A stretch of 64,000 nt of DNA, from the NCBI RefSeq assembly GCF_040581485.1, contig NC_090128.1:24954931-25018930 (forward strand), written 5' to 3'. Shown here in pieces: positions 36,582 to 47,466 of the stretch (positions are counted from its first letter, which is position 1; the number at the start of each line of letters is the position of its first letter). A program made the position numbers and the translations under genes. The notes beneath the pieces are model-generated. The model had not been told where the DNA came from, searched no databases, and saw only the letters and a program-made list of their open reading frames with translations. This DNA comes from Linepithema humile (taxonomy: Eukaryota; Arthropoda; Insecta; Hymenoptera; Formicidae).

Positions 36582-38077
36582 GACTTTAAATGAAAATACT
36601 TTGAAGGAATGGGGTGTGGCGCCATTGCCAGAATATTTGGACCCTTATCACAAGAGGTGAGAATGCGAATTTTAATTAATCAGATTTAAAGTTAAGAAAA
36701 GATTTCAGAGTGACAAGATTGATAAAATTTATAATCTGGAAGATCCACTTTAAATATAGAAATTATCTCCAAAATATTCTCTCATCTGCTCTGAATTTTT
36801 CATAATCTGAATGATTAATCTTTTTTTTTTTTGCATAGGCCGATGACAATGGGCGAGATTGGCTGTTTTCTCAGTCATTACGTTGTATGGCAGAAGGTAA
36901 TGAGATATTCTTGGATATATATACTCTCTGATTACTTATGAAACAAATATTAGGTGCTGGAACGTGGTTACGAAAGGGTCATGGTGCTGGAGGACGACGT
37001 TCGTTTCGAGCCATTCTTTCGACAGAAAGTCAATTACATTTTAGCGGAGCTGTTTGATCTTGGAACTCAGTGGGACTTGGTGTAAGTTTTCGCGAGCAAA
37101 CTTTATTTTCTAATAATTCCGTGGCGCCAATCTCTTATTTAATTGTCTCTCAATCAATTCTCCATGATTGTGATTGATATTTACTAATTTACGGCACATA
37201 ACGCATAAACTTTTTATGCGCGCGCGCGATTATTAGAAGAGAAGGTAAAGAAATAAAAATGAAAATTTTGCAGCTCAAAAAAGCTATTATCAATCATTTG
37301 AAGTAAGGAAGCCGAGCTTAGCAATTTGTGGATTCTTTAAATTACAGTGAATGAAACGAATTGCAATGTAAATTATTTATAATGCAAGCAGAGAAAACAA
37401 ATGTACTTGACCAAGTAAGCCCGAGAAAAGTTGACACGACATCGGGTTTAAAAAAAAAACTTGCTATGACTATGATTAATGGTGTTGCATTTCTATTATG
37501 TTCCACGTATTTAGATACATAGGAAGAAAACGCTTGGTGAAATCGGAGAAACCAATCGAAGATTCCAAAGTTTTGGTTCATGCAGGGTACAGTTATTGGA
37601 CATTAGGTTACATTTTATCAGAAAGCGGGGCAAAGAAACTAGTTGATGCTAAGCCTCTCGGAAAATTAATTCCAGTCGACGAGTATCTCCCCATTCTTGC
37701 GAATACACATCCGGAGTAAGTAAAGTGATTGACGTAAATAATTAATATTTATGATTGAATTAGAAAGATTGAAAAGTTTTCGAAAATTTTCGAGAGTGGA
37801 ATAAATCACGCAACTACGGGGTTAAACATTTTATGTATTGATCGTGTTGCACGACTACGATTGGAATTTTTATATTTTTATAACATGTCAATTGGACAGG
37901 CAGCAATGGGTGGCGCAGTTTCCTACTCGGGATTTGATTATGCTATCGGCAGATCCACTTCTGATTTATCCGACGCATTACACCGGCGAGGACGGGCACA
38001 TCAGCGATACGGAAGACTCGAAGCTCGTGCAAAACACTTCTGCATTTACGGAGTTGGAAAATCGAGAGGAACTATAA
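36582..38077 (+). CDS. Procollagen galactosyltransferase (GT25 family), exons 6-10
   Basis: Second half of the gene that starts at 4940. Exons: 36582-36656, 36839-36896, 36954-37081, 37515-37715, 37900-38077. Phases match exon 5 and each other. The joined protein keeps the family order: AVDGR then LDPYHKRPM, then GEIGCFLSHY, then the acidic catalytic-type motif LEDDVRFE (E414-D416), then YIGRKR, then GYSYWTLGYILS, and PLLIYPTHYTGEDG. The C-terminal tetrapeptide REEL (566-569) resembles the KDEL/RDEL retrieval signal of vertebrate homologues, so ER-lumen residence is likely. At 569 aa it is slightly shorter than the about 620-aa vertebrate enzymes. Because the split halves match the family contiguously, I am confident they are one gene despite the huge intron. 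Confidence 0.93.
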
Positions 38078-38960
38078 TTATTGAAAAGCTATAAGATACA
38101 AAGGATTAGGGATTATCTAGTCGTAGAAATCAGTTTATAAGCAATTCCTAATATAACAAATTAAAAAACTTTTTACCTAAAATATCTCAGCGAATATACT
38201 GCCAATATAGTGCCATATACTATTAATTTTAAGTTTTGATTGCGATAATCTATATTGATCAAATATAGATTTAAGCTTTTTTACAGAAAAATAATTGAGT
38301 CACAGTTTTATAGACTTTTTAAAGAAATACTTATTCAATTTGTTTAAATATAAAAATAGCGTGAATATAAATATATATTTTTATTTTTCCATTTTTATCT
38401 AACATAGATATATAGAAAATGATTAAAACCTTATATAAATATAACTAATGCCATAATATAACTAATTGCTCGAGAAGCATTCCGCACGAAGAAACATGTT
38501 TTTATATTTTTATATATTATCTTAATATTGCAAATATATATATACATTGTGTTATGTAAATGTGCCAATATGATCAATATATTTGTTTTGGTCTGCTTAT
38601 CTGTTTTTTTCTTTTATTGCGTCATAATTGTATAGCTTATATTTTTTAATTACACATAAATTTAAAATCGATTTTCTTATAATGAACACTACGTCATAAA
38701 ATATTTTTGCGCTTAACTTTTAACTATTATTTTATCGTTTAAACAAGTTAATGAGCGAGTGTGTCAAATGTAATGTAGTAGAATAATAGTGCAAGAGAAG
38801 TTCGTCATATGTATTTATTGAAACACTCATGCGCGTTACGCTCAGACATTAAGAAAAGGAACACAGAGAAGGCCAAGCGTCAAAGATCACGTGACATCAT
38901 AAATGATAAACGGATTTATCGTGCAACACTGCACAATCTGCTAGTAGTCGGTCGACAGCC

Positions 38961-41722
38961 ATGAACCTCAGTTTCGAAGGAAAGCGCATTCTCGTGACCG
39001 GAGCTGGTCAAGGTTCGTTCGTGCCTTTATCTTTGTTCATATTTTTAAGAAAGATTTCTCTAAAATATTAATTTTTAAAATATAAAGATTTAAGTGTTAC
39101 ATACCATCCCGTGAATCTGCAATCAATTATAATTAGAAATAATGAGCTTGAAAATGGAGCAAGTCGGAATTATTACATGTTTTAGGAGGAAAAAATTGTT
39201 TTAATTGCAAATTTGACAATTGCCTTTTTCGTATATTTTAGTTTACAAACACAAAATATTAAGAAGAAGAAAGGTTTTTAAACATCACATATTTACAAGG
39301 TTATTTAAGAAACCGAATTTTTAGTTGCTCTCTACAATATGCTTGGAACAAGGAGAAGCATTTTTGCATCGAATCAACGTGATGCAAAAAAAACATTTTC
39401 GAATTTTTAAATTATTACGCTAATTGAATACAGAGACGCTTTATTCATTTATTTATATTAAACGCAGGCATCGGCAGAGAATTGGCTCTACGTCTTTCCA
39501 AGTATAAGGGACAAGTATTTGCACTTTCGAAGACGAAGAAGAATTTGGACAACTTGATTGCGGCCGACTCGAAAATTCAGCCGGTCTGCGTTGATCTTCA
39601 GGACTGGGATGCGACCCGAAAAGCCATTCAGAGCATCCTGCCGATAGATTTGTTGGTTAACAATGCCGGTGTCGCGTGTCTTTCACCTTTTTTGGACACG
39701 ACACCCGAGGGATTCGATTTAACTTTCGAGGTCAATGTGAAGGCTGTGTTTAACGTGTCCCAGGTTGTCGCCAAAGACATAATCAAACGCAAAAGCAGCG
39801 GAAGCATTGTAAATATATCGTCGCAGGCCGGGCAGGCGGCATTGAAAGATCATGCTATTTATTGCGCGTCCAAGGGAGCCATTGACATGTTAACGAAGTA
39901 AGATTATTAATATTATAATAGTGATTATATTGTATATTTTTAATACTATAATAGTGATGCATGAAGCTTGATATTTAAATACTTGATGCCTTCATTTCAA
40001 CAATCATTAGCATGAATGAACATAAAACGAAAGACACTCGTAACTTTGTTGTAAACTATATTATACGAATAAATAAGATATAGAAAAGAAAAAAAATAAA
40101 TTTAAATGCTTTTAATAATCAGCTTGCTGACAATTCTCTGACAACAAAAAAATATTTGATTTATTCAAAAATTATTGAAAATAAAATCCACGTAAAAATA
40201 AAATAGAAGAATAATGTTGTGTTGTTGAACTTTATTTCGGAAGTTTTATTGGTAAAAAATGGGTGAATCAATGTTTAAATTTTTATAAATTGATTATGAA
40301 GAAATTACTAGGTGCGCAACTAAGTTTCCGGGTTTCACACATGAATGGCGCTAACGATACATGTAGTCGATATACATGTCTAAAGTTGTGTTTTTTTATT
40401 AACTTGGACATCTGTCAACAATAACCAGTTATAATACCAACACATATCGCAACGCAAAAATTTTTTTTCTAACAATAAAGATGTCGAGTTTTGTGCCAAC
40501 TAAACAGCATTTGCGGGAAGCTTTGCTTTTCTGCTTCAACTTGAAAGAAAATGCAGCTGAAGCAGGTCGTTTGCTTAAGAAAGCCTACGGCAAACATGCA
40601 CCATCGAAAACTACCTGTAAAGATTGGTTTAAACGCTTCAGAAGTGGCGATTTCGACACTGAGGACAAGGAGCGCTCCGGAAGACCAAAAACATTTGAGG
40701 ACGCCGATCTGCAAGCGTTATTGGATGAAAATGATACGCAAACACAAGACAACAACAACTGATAAATTTGAACCATGCATTGCTCGAAAAACGGCCAGAA
40801 TGGGACACGAGACACGAACGAGTAATATTGCAGCACGACAACGCTCCGTGCCATCGCACTTCCATCGTCCAGGACACCATCAAAACGCTGAAATGGGATC
40901 TGCTACCGCACCCGCTGTATTCACCAGACCTGGCCCCTTCCGATTATCACTTGTTCCGGTCGATGGCGCATGGCTTGGCTGGGCTACACTTGGCCAATTT
41001 CGAAGAAGTGCAGAATTGGTTGGATGAATGGTTTCGATTCAAAGACGCGTCGTTTTATCGTCGCGGTATTCATGTATTGCCAGAGAGATGGCAAAAATGT
41101 GTAGCTAGCGAGGGACGATATTTTGAATAAACCGTTTTTTGTATTTCTCTTGAAATTTTCCATTTTGCATTGATAAAAAAAACCCGGAAACTTAGTTGCG
41201 CACCTAGTAAAATATTTAAAATCTGATATATTATTGAAGAAATATTGATTTCGTACAGTTTAAAAATATGTTATATAAAAAATACGTCTTTAAGTTTTTA
41301 CTTATTTAATTTATTATATTTTGTATTTGATCGTATTTTTAGGTCAATGGCCCTCGAATTGGGTCCACACAATATAAGAGTCAATGCTGTGAGTCCTACG
41401 GTTGTGATGACGGAAATGGGCAAATTGGGTTGGAGCGATCCGCAGAAGGCAGCTAGCATGATCAACAAAATTCCTCTCAATCGATTTGCTGGTGTGTAAA
41501 ATGATCTTAATTCGAAGATTTAATTTATTAGCTTCTAATTAATTTCAAAGATGGTTTGTCCCGGATAATGAATTACAATCTGTGAACATTGATTCAAAAT
41601 TGCATTAATATGTTACAGAGGTTGACGAGGTAGTGGATCCCATTGTATACTTACTGAGCGATCACAGTTCCATGATTAATGGTGTTTGTTTGCCTGTCGA
41701 TGGTGGTTTTCTAGCTACATAG
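38961..41722 (+). CDS. DCXR: L-xylulose reductase-like SDR, copy 1 (4 exons, 244 aa)
   Basis: A classical short-chain dehydrogenase predicted to reduce L-xylulose and dicarbonyls with NADPH in the cytosol (family knowledge). Exons: 38961-39012, 39468-39897, 41343-41491, 41619-41722. The 244-aa length equals the vertebrate enzyme. The cofactor motif is TGAGQGIG (13-20), assembled across intron 1; NNAG is at 82-85. The catalytic tetrad N107, S136, Y149, K153 (YCASK) falls at the same residue numbers as I recall for the mammalian protein. The C-terminus includes MINGVCLPVDGGF. Intron 2 carries an internally deleted mariner. Two AATAAA signals follow (41816-41821, 41839-41844). It is the first gene of a same-strand tandem array. 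Confidence 0.93.
40311..41204 (+). mobile_element. Internally deleted mariner element
   Basis: The inverted termini GGTGCGCAACTAAGTTTCCG and complement lie at 40311 and 41204, each flanked by TA, the Tc1/mariner target. At 894 bp it is about 390 bp shorter than a full-length Mos1-type element (about 1.29 kb). The transposase is broken (see the pseudogene entry), so the copy is non-autonomous. It lies in intron 2 of the first L-xylulose reductase copy, same orientation. Confidence 0.93.
40481..41130 (+). pseudogene. Truncated mariner transposase
   Basis: The N-terminal piece (40481-40762, 93 codons) holds the helix-turn-helix DNA-binding region (WFKRFRSGDF, DLQALLDENDTQTQ). The C-terminal piece, in another frame from about 40750 to 41130, keeps HDNAPCH and SPDLAPSDYHLF, the second and third acidic residues of the D,D34D triad, and the WFRFKD...GRYFE tail. 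The segment with the first catalytic Asp (about 130 residues) is missing. The junction lies in a CAA-repeat (CACAAGACAACAACAAC), so a slippage or gap-repair deletion is likely. Confidence 0.9.
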
Positions 41723-41950
41723 AGCAGAAATGCAAAACTCTGGTCTTTAAAAGAATAATTATAAATATATTATGTCTGTATATTCAACATTTTATATCTA
41801 AATAATTTTATATCTAATAAACATTTTATATGAAAATCAATAAAGTAATTAACGGTGTGCATTGTATTTAATTATACTTTATAAGTCAGTTACGTGAATT
41901 AAACAAATCAGAATGAAATGTTAAAAAAAATATTAAGAGTTTTAAAAATA

Positions 41951-42208
41951 TTAACACGTTCCGTGGAAAGTTCAGCGTGTACCACTGATGGTCCACGCTG
42001 AGCTTTCTATTCAGGCCGTTTAATATTTTGTATAAACAAATACATTAACATAAAACATTTCACAACTTATTTCTTTTGTTCTACACTATTTTGATAATAC
42101 ACTGATTTTAAATTTATTATAATATATACATTTTGAGCTGAAATAATAAATACGTCAGTGTGAACTATCGGTGGTCACGCAAGAACGACTGGGCACGGAA
42201 CGTGTTAA
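41951..42208. mobile_element. TTAA-flanked MITE
   Basis: The ends are TTAACACGTTCCGTG and GCACGGAACGTGTTAA, perfectly inverted, with TTAA at both outer edges. A second internal hairpin pairs AAGTTCAGCGTG with CACGCTGAGCTTT (41966-42007). The 258-bp size and TTAA target fit a piggyBac-type MITE. It lies just after the first L-xylulose reductase gene. Confidence 0.75.
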
Positions 42209-42254
42209 GGGATAAAACTTATTTAAATTTGCTACTATTTTTGTATGCGAGGAT

Positions 42255-42400
42255 TTGTGCGGTAATCGGAATCTCGAGTGATTCTTATTTAGGACAAAAC
42301 TGGTTGACGAAGTTAATAACCCACAGTTGTGCGGTAATCGGAATCTCGAGTGATTCTTATTTAGGACAAAACTGGTTGACGAAGTTAATAACCCACAGTT
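42255..42400. repeat. 72-bp tandem duplication
   Basis: Two adjacent copies of a 72-bp unit beginning TTGTGCGGTAATCGGAATCT and ending AATAACCCACAG appear identical. 72 is a multiple of three, so open frames run through both copies on both strands, but no gene context supports coding. It starts about 50 bp after the TTAA-flanked MITE. Confidence 0.9.
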
Positions 42401-43129
42401 CTTTGCTTTTGAGATATATATGAGAAGGAAATAGCTGCTCACCTGATGATAATAACGTAGTATCGACTGCAATTATAATGATTTATTAATGCTAAGGGAT
42501 CAAGAAACAGAATTATTACATTTTATGTGTATATTGAACACGAATAATAATATACGAAATAATTAAATAATCATATAATTCGACATATAGCGCATAAAAA
42601 CAATTTTTATTTATAAAATTTGATGTTTTGTGTCTGGCATTATAATTTGATCTGACCATAACAATTGTCTAATCTTTATCTATCTACATTGTTTTCAAAT
42701 CTAAGCAAGTTAATAAGGTAGCAAATACGTTATATAGAATGGTCCGAAATTGGGCTGGCCTCTAGCATTTGTTCTACTGAAGATAGAAAAAAAATAATAG
42801 AGGCAAAAGTTAAATGGCATAACATAAAAATTATTCTATCAAGTCATTTTTTTCGTGCATCAGAAAAATGCATCTGCACTTCTTTTTAATGGAATTATAT
42901 ACTTTTTTGCATAAATTGATTCTTCTGAATAATCTGTGTATAAAAGTATTACGGTAAGACCATGATGACAAAAAATTAATATTTCACGAAATATTTGAAA
43001 TTTTTCAGTGAAATATATGCTTTATTCAAGATGTTTACATATAAAGTGGGTGTAAAAGGAAGCTTTGCTAAAATGTATCCGGTTTTATAAAAGATTACGC
43101 TTATAAAAGATTAAATATAAACATGATAG

Positions 43130-43200
43130 TATCAAAGATAAACGTGTGTAAGTATCATGCGTTGTTACCCAATTTCCAGGTAATAGCTAAATGGAGTACA
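43130..43200 (+). pseudogene. Possible relic of an SDR-array promoter/5' region
   Basis: The segment containing GATAAACGTGTGTAAGTATC and TTGTTACCCAATTTCCAGG resembles in order the region just before the start codon of the second reductase copy (GATAAACGTGTACCTATAAATA ... TTTATTTCCGGATAG). No start codon or exon follows in a matching position. This suggests another decayed duplication unit; the similarity is short. Confidence 0.35.
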
Positions 43201-43607
43201 TTATATCCCTACCTTTACTTATTTTTCCAAGATATTAAATGTTAAAATGTAAATATTACCTATTCAGATAGTGAAATATTAGCAATGTGTTGGCAGATTG
43301 ACAGCAAATTTGATGAAATTTAATGAAATTGTGATAAAATAATATTTGTAAATTTGCAATCTATTATAATTTTAATTAATAAAATAGAAAATTATTATTT
43401 TATGATCTAAACGAATCAATAAGCTAACAAGTGTTATACATATGTATCAAATAAGAAGTAGTGGGAGTGTAGCGCAAGAGGAAACATCCGGTATAAGCTC
43501 TCATTGGCACTTTACTTTATACATACTTCAGAAAAAGCACCAAGAAGTGGTACAAGGATATCAAAGATTATTGATAAATGTGAGATCATCACAGATAAAC
43601 GTGTACC

Positions 43608-43615
43608 TATAAATA
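43608..43615 (+). promoter_or_regulatory. TATA box of SDR copy 2
   Basis: TATAAATA lies 48 bp before the start codon at 43656. Equivalent elements occur before copy 3 (TATAAGTA at 47414, 53 bp upstream) and before the relic copy (TATAAATA at 46500). The shared position after an AGATAAA block supports a duplicated promoter. Confidence 0.55.
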
Positions 43616-43655
43616 TGCGTGTATTGCTTTATTTCCGGATAGTTAATCGACAGAC

Positions 43656-46176
43656 ATGAATTTGTGCTTTCAAGGAAAACGCATTCTCGTGACCGGTGCT
43701 GGACAAGGTACGTGGTGTTTCTACTTTTCTTTATTATTTTTCGAGAATATTTTCCTGAAAATAGTACCTTTCAGAACGTAAAAGTTTAACTGTTATATAT
43801 TGCAATCTTATAATCGATTATAATTAGTATAAGTCGCATTTATCACATATTTTAGAAGAAAAAAAATAGATCTAATTAAATAATTTAAATATTACAATTT
43901 TTGGCTCGAATTATTAAAATAAATTATTAAAGACGAGCTGCAGAGCCAGAGCTAGTTGGACATGCTCAGTTTATTAAATCTTATAACATTAAATAAAATC
44001 TATACGTTTCGACCATTCGGATGTGGTCATCTTCAGTACAATTATTCCTTAAAATTATTAGTACAGTTATTACATAAAACAATTATTAAACAAAGTCATC
44101 TCGGAACATAATACGTTAAATTCATCATATAAAATCGTTACTTTTGAAAACATCCAGCCCATAGTTGGAAAACATTTCATCAATTCCATACTCAATCCAA
44201 TAACAACAAACCTCCAAATTATTAATTAAAAAAAAAGAAGAAAGCTGTCATATTTAACATTTTTATTATAACCCGGTATATTATCAAGAATTGAGTCTTT
44301 ATGTTTGATTACGGTTGATTACCATTATTCTCAATGCATAACAGTAAAATTCTCATGTTGTGTCACCCAATTTGCAAATTTTATGTGTACTCAACTTTAT
44401 TTTTTTTTTTTTTAAACTATGTATCGAGTCAGTCTGCCTTCAGAGATATTTAGGAGTCCGTACCGTCCGAGAGAACATGGCAAACTAGTTGAAGACCTAA
44501 CTAAGAATTGATATTCGAAGGAGATCTAATTATATTAAAATTTGACGATTACTATGTATTTTAGTTAATCAACATAAGATATCAAGAAAGGCTTTTAAAC
44601 ATCGTATATTTACAAGGCTATTTAAAAAAGTAATTTTTTATAATCGCTCTTTGCTTTCAACTTAATGTGAATACTACAGTTGCATTTGCATATGCGTTCT
44701 GATTTACCTCTTCGGAATACAATTGGTTGTATTAATATGTTTGCATTAAGGAGAAGAGTTTTTGCATCGAATCAACGTGATGCAAAAAAACATTTTCGAA
44801 TTTTTAAATTATTACGCTAATTGAATACAAAGACGCTTTATTCAGTGTAAATTTATTTACACATTTATTTATATTAAACGCAGGCATCGGAAGAGAATTG
44901 GCTCTACGTCTTTCCAAGTATAAGGGACAAGTATTTGCACTTTCGAAGACGAAGAAGAATTTGGACAGCTTGATAGCAGCCGACCCGAAAATTCAGCCGG
45001 TCTGCGTTGATCTTCAGGACTGGGATGCGACCCGGAAAGCCGTTCAGAGCATCCTGCCGATCGATTTGTTAGTCAACAATGCTGCTGTCGTATGCTTATC
45101 GCCCTTCTTGAACACCACGCCTAAGGGATTCGATTTGACTTTTAATGTCAATGTAAAGGGTGTAATGAACATATCTCAGATTGTAGCCAGAGACATGATC
45201 GAGCGCAAAAGCGGCGGCAACATTGTAAATGTATCGTCACTGGCCGGTCAGGTGGCAGTGAAAGATCACGCCGTTTATGGCACGTCCAAGGGAGCTCTTG
45301 ACATGTTAACAAAGTAAGATAATTAATGTCGGATATACTGATAAAACTTTGACATTTGCGTTTCAGCAGCTCAACACAGGAGAGACGTAAGACAAAGATC
45401 GCTCGTAATTTAGAATTATTTTAGAATTATTGCATAAATGTATAAAATGTTAAAAAAAGTTTAGAAATGAATAATCCAGAAATGCTCTTAATGATCAAGT
45501 TCACGCCGATTGTCTATTAATAAATATTTGATCTACTTAAAAAGTATTTAAAATAAAATTCGCTTAAGATTAAATAGAAGAAAAATGTTGCGTCATTTAA
45601 TCTTATTTTTTGGAGTTTAATTGGAAAAAGATGAATAAATTATTGTTTAAATCCTTATAATTTAATCATAAACAAATTAAAATAATTGCAATCCGATATT
45701 TTAATGATTCGATACTATTTGAAAATGTGTGACATAAAAAATACGGTTTTGATTTTGACATATTCTAATTTTTATATACTCTATTTTTAACATTTTGTGT
45801 TTTATCGGAATATTAGGACAATGGCCCTCGAACTCGGTCCACACAATATAAGAGTTAATGCCGTCAATCCTACGATCGTCCTGACGGAAAGAGGCAAATT
45901 AGGTTGGAGCGATCCACAAAAAGCGCATGAAATGATCAGCAGAACTTCTCTTGGTCGATTTGCTGGTACGTAGCATTTAATTTTAATTCGAAATAATACA
46001 TCACCTTTAATCACTTTCATAGTTGGTTCGATTGGGATATTAAAATACATTTTTATTATTAACCTGTTGCAGAAGTTGATGAGGTAGTGAAACCCATTCT
46101 ATACTTATTGAGCGACCACAGTTCCATGATAAATGGCGTTTGCTTGCCTGTCGACGGTGGTTTCTTAGCTACATAA
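43656..46176 (+). CDS. DCXR: L-xylulose reductase-like SDR, copy 2 (4 exons, 244 aa)
   Basis: Exons: 43656-43707, 44884-45313, 45817-45965, 46073-46176; the same exon lengths (52, 430, 149, 104) and phases as copy 1. The N-terminal cofactor motif TGAGQGIG is intact, as are the catalytic residues N107, S136, Y149 and K153 (YGTSK). The structural motif NNAG reads NNAA at 82-85, an unusual change in this family. The first part of exon 2 is almost identical to copy 1 while the later part diverges. Function is probably a carbonyl/L-xylulose reductase with possibly altered cofactor-site or substrate behaviour. Confidence 0.92.
43940..44110. mobile_element. Possible Penelope-like or other retroelement fragment in intron 1 of SDR copy 2
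   Basis: The stretch includes CGTTTCGACCATTCGG followed by GTGGTCATCTTCAGT. This type of motif is common in terminal regions of Penelope-like elements as I recall them. No reverse transcriptase frame is present. Intron 1 here is about 720 bp longer than in copy 1, consistent with an insertion. The assignment is tentative. Confidence 0.3.
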
Positions 46177-46429
46177 AGACAATTGTTTAAAAAAATATTA
46201 GATTATAAATTAAATATTTATTCAATAATTATAGATATATCGGTCTGTTTCAACTTTTAATATCTACGGAAATTAATAAATTAATGCATTTTTTATGAAT
46301 AATGATAAGTAATTATATACTAAATAATTATATACTATAATTGTTTATGTGCATAATAAAATTGATGTGTGCATTGTACGTTCACTAAAGGACATTTTAA
46401 TTCATTAATGTACGCATACTTCACAGGAA

Positions 46430-46620
46430 AAGCATCAAGAGGAACAATATCTGACAATAAGATTAAGTGATAAACATGAGATTGTCAGAGATAAATGTAT
46501 ATAAATATTGCGTGTCGCCGTCAAGATTTCTGATATTTAGCCGACAGTCCGCTGAAGCTCAGCTTTAAAAGAAAATGCTTTCTCGCGACCGATTAAAATA
46601 TATTGTATTTGTACTTTTTT
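46430..46620 (+). pseudogene. Relic SDR exon 1 and promoter between copies 2 and 3
   Basis: The segment at about 46541-46590 aligns base by base with exon 1 of copies 1 and 2: GCCGACAGTCC then CTGAAGCTCAGCTTTAAAAG and TTTCTCGCGACCG. The start ATG is CTG and the cofactor-motif codons are destroyed. A TATAAATA at 46500 sits about 50 bp before the former start, like the promoters of the neighbours. Intron-1-like sequence follows to about 46660, then homology stops. No exon 2-4 was found for it. Confidence 0.7.
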
Positions 46621-46659
46621 CCGTTAAATATTTTGCTTAAAATGTTAACTTTTAGAATT

Positions 46660-47400
46660 TAGAGAAATATATTATTGTAGGAACCATTGCTTGCAAGATC
46701 CGTAGTATATGCTGAAAATGTTTATTTTTATTTTTCACAAAACTGTTGAAATGAGTGTTTGCGAGGATCTCCTGCAAACCGATAAAATGTTTATGTGTAA
46801 ACTGTGATAGGTCATGCTGTCTAATTGTGAAAGCGAGCGTCAGTATCTTGTCGAAACTCGATAACAATAGTCGTCGTCAAGAGCGAAAACCGAGTGCTTC
46901 ATCCTGCAAACTATTGTAAGTTACTCTAAATTATTGTAATTCAAAAGTCGAGAAAAAAGTATTACGAGTATCATCTTAATATGCGCTTTATTCTTATCAA
47001 TTTCTTTCGACTTTTCCATTATAACCGAGTTTATTAACTCTAAATGTAAATCGTGAAATTGCTCGCAATGATTCTTTTACAGTCACAGATCCCCTTTCAC
47101 ATCTTTTCCTTATTTAACATCACAATTTTGTTACACGTTATACTACGAATTTGCAATCTATAATAATTAAGATCAGTAAAATATAAAGTTATTGTTTTAC
47201 AATCTGATCAAGTTAATATAAATCAACGGGTGCGTTATATATCAAATTTTAGGTAGTAGAAGAGCAGCGCAAGCGAGAGAAAAATAAGGACAAGACTCAT
47301 CGGTCAAAATATGCTTTTATTGACACACCAACTTATGCACACTTTATAGAAAAAGCATCGAGGAGGATATTAAAGATTGCGTGTTAAACGTGAAATTACC
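46660..47400. other. Spacer between relic SDR exon and copy 3
   Basis: 46680-47050 shows no similarity to the neighbouring duplication units and may be an insertion. 47130-47400 resembles the upstream flank of copy 2 (GAATTTGCAATCTATAATAA, then GTAGCGCAAGAGG-like), so it belongs to the copy 3 duplication unit. No gene here. Confidence 0.45.
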
Positions 47401-47466
47401 AGAGATAAACGTCTATAAGTATTGCTGAACTGCCTACTATAGTGATAGTTAGCGACGTAGTTGACG

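Noticed and set aside
42155..42472. Frames of 87-105 codons with an internal 24-residue duplication
   Set aside because: They arise from the 72-bp tandem duplication and the neighbouring MITE; no gene evidence.
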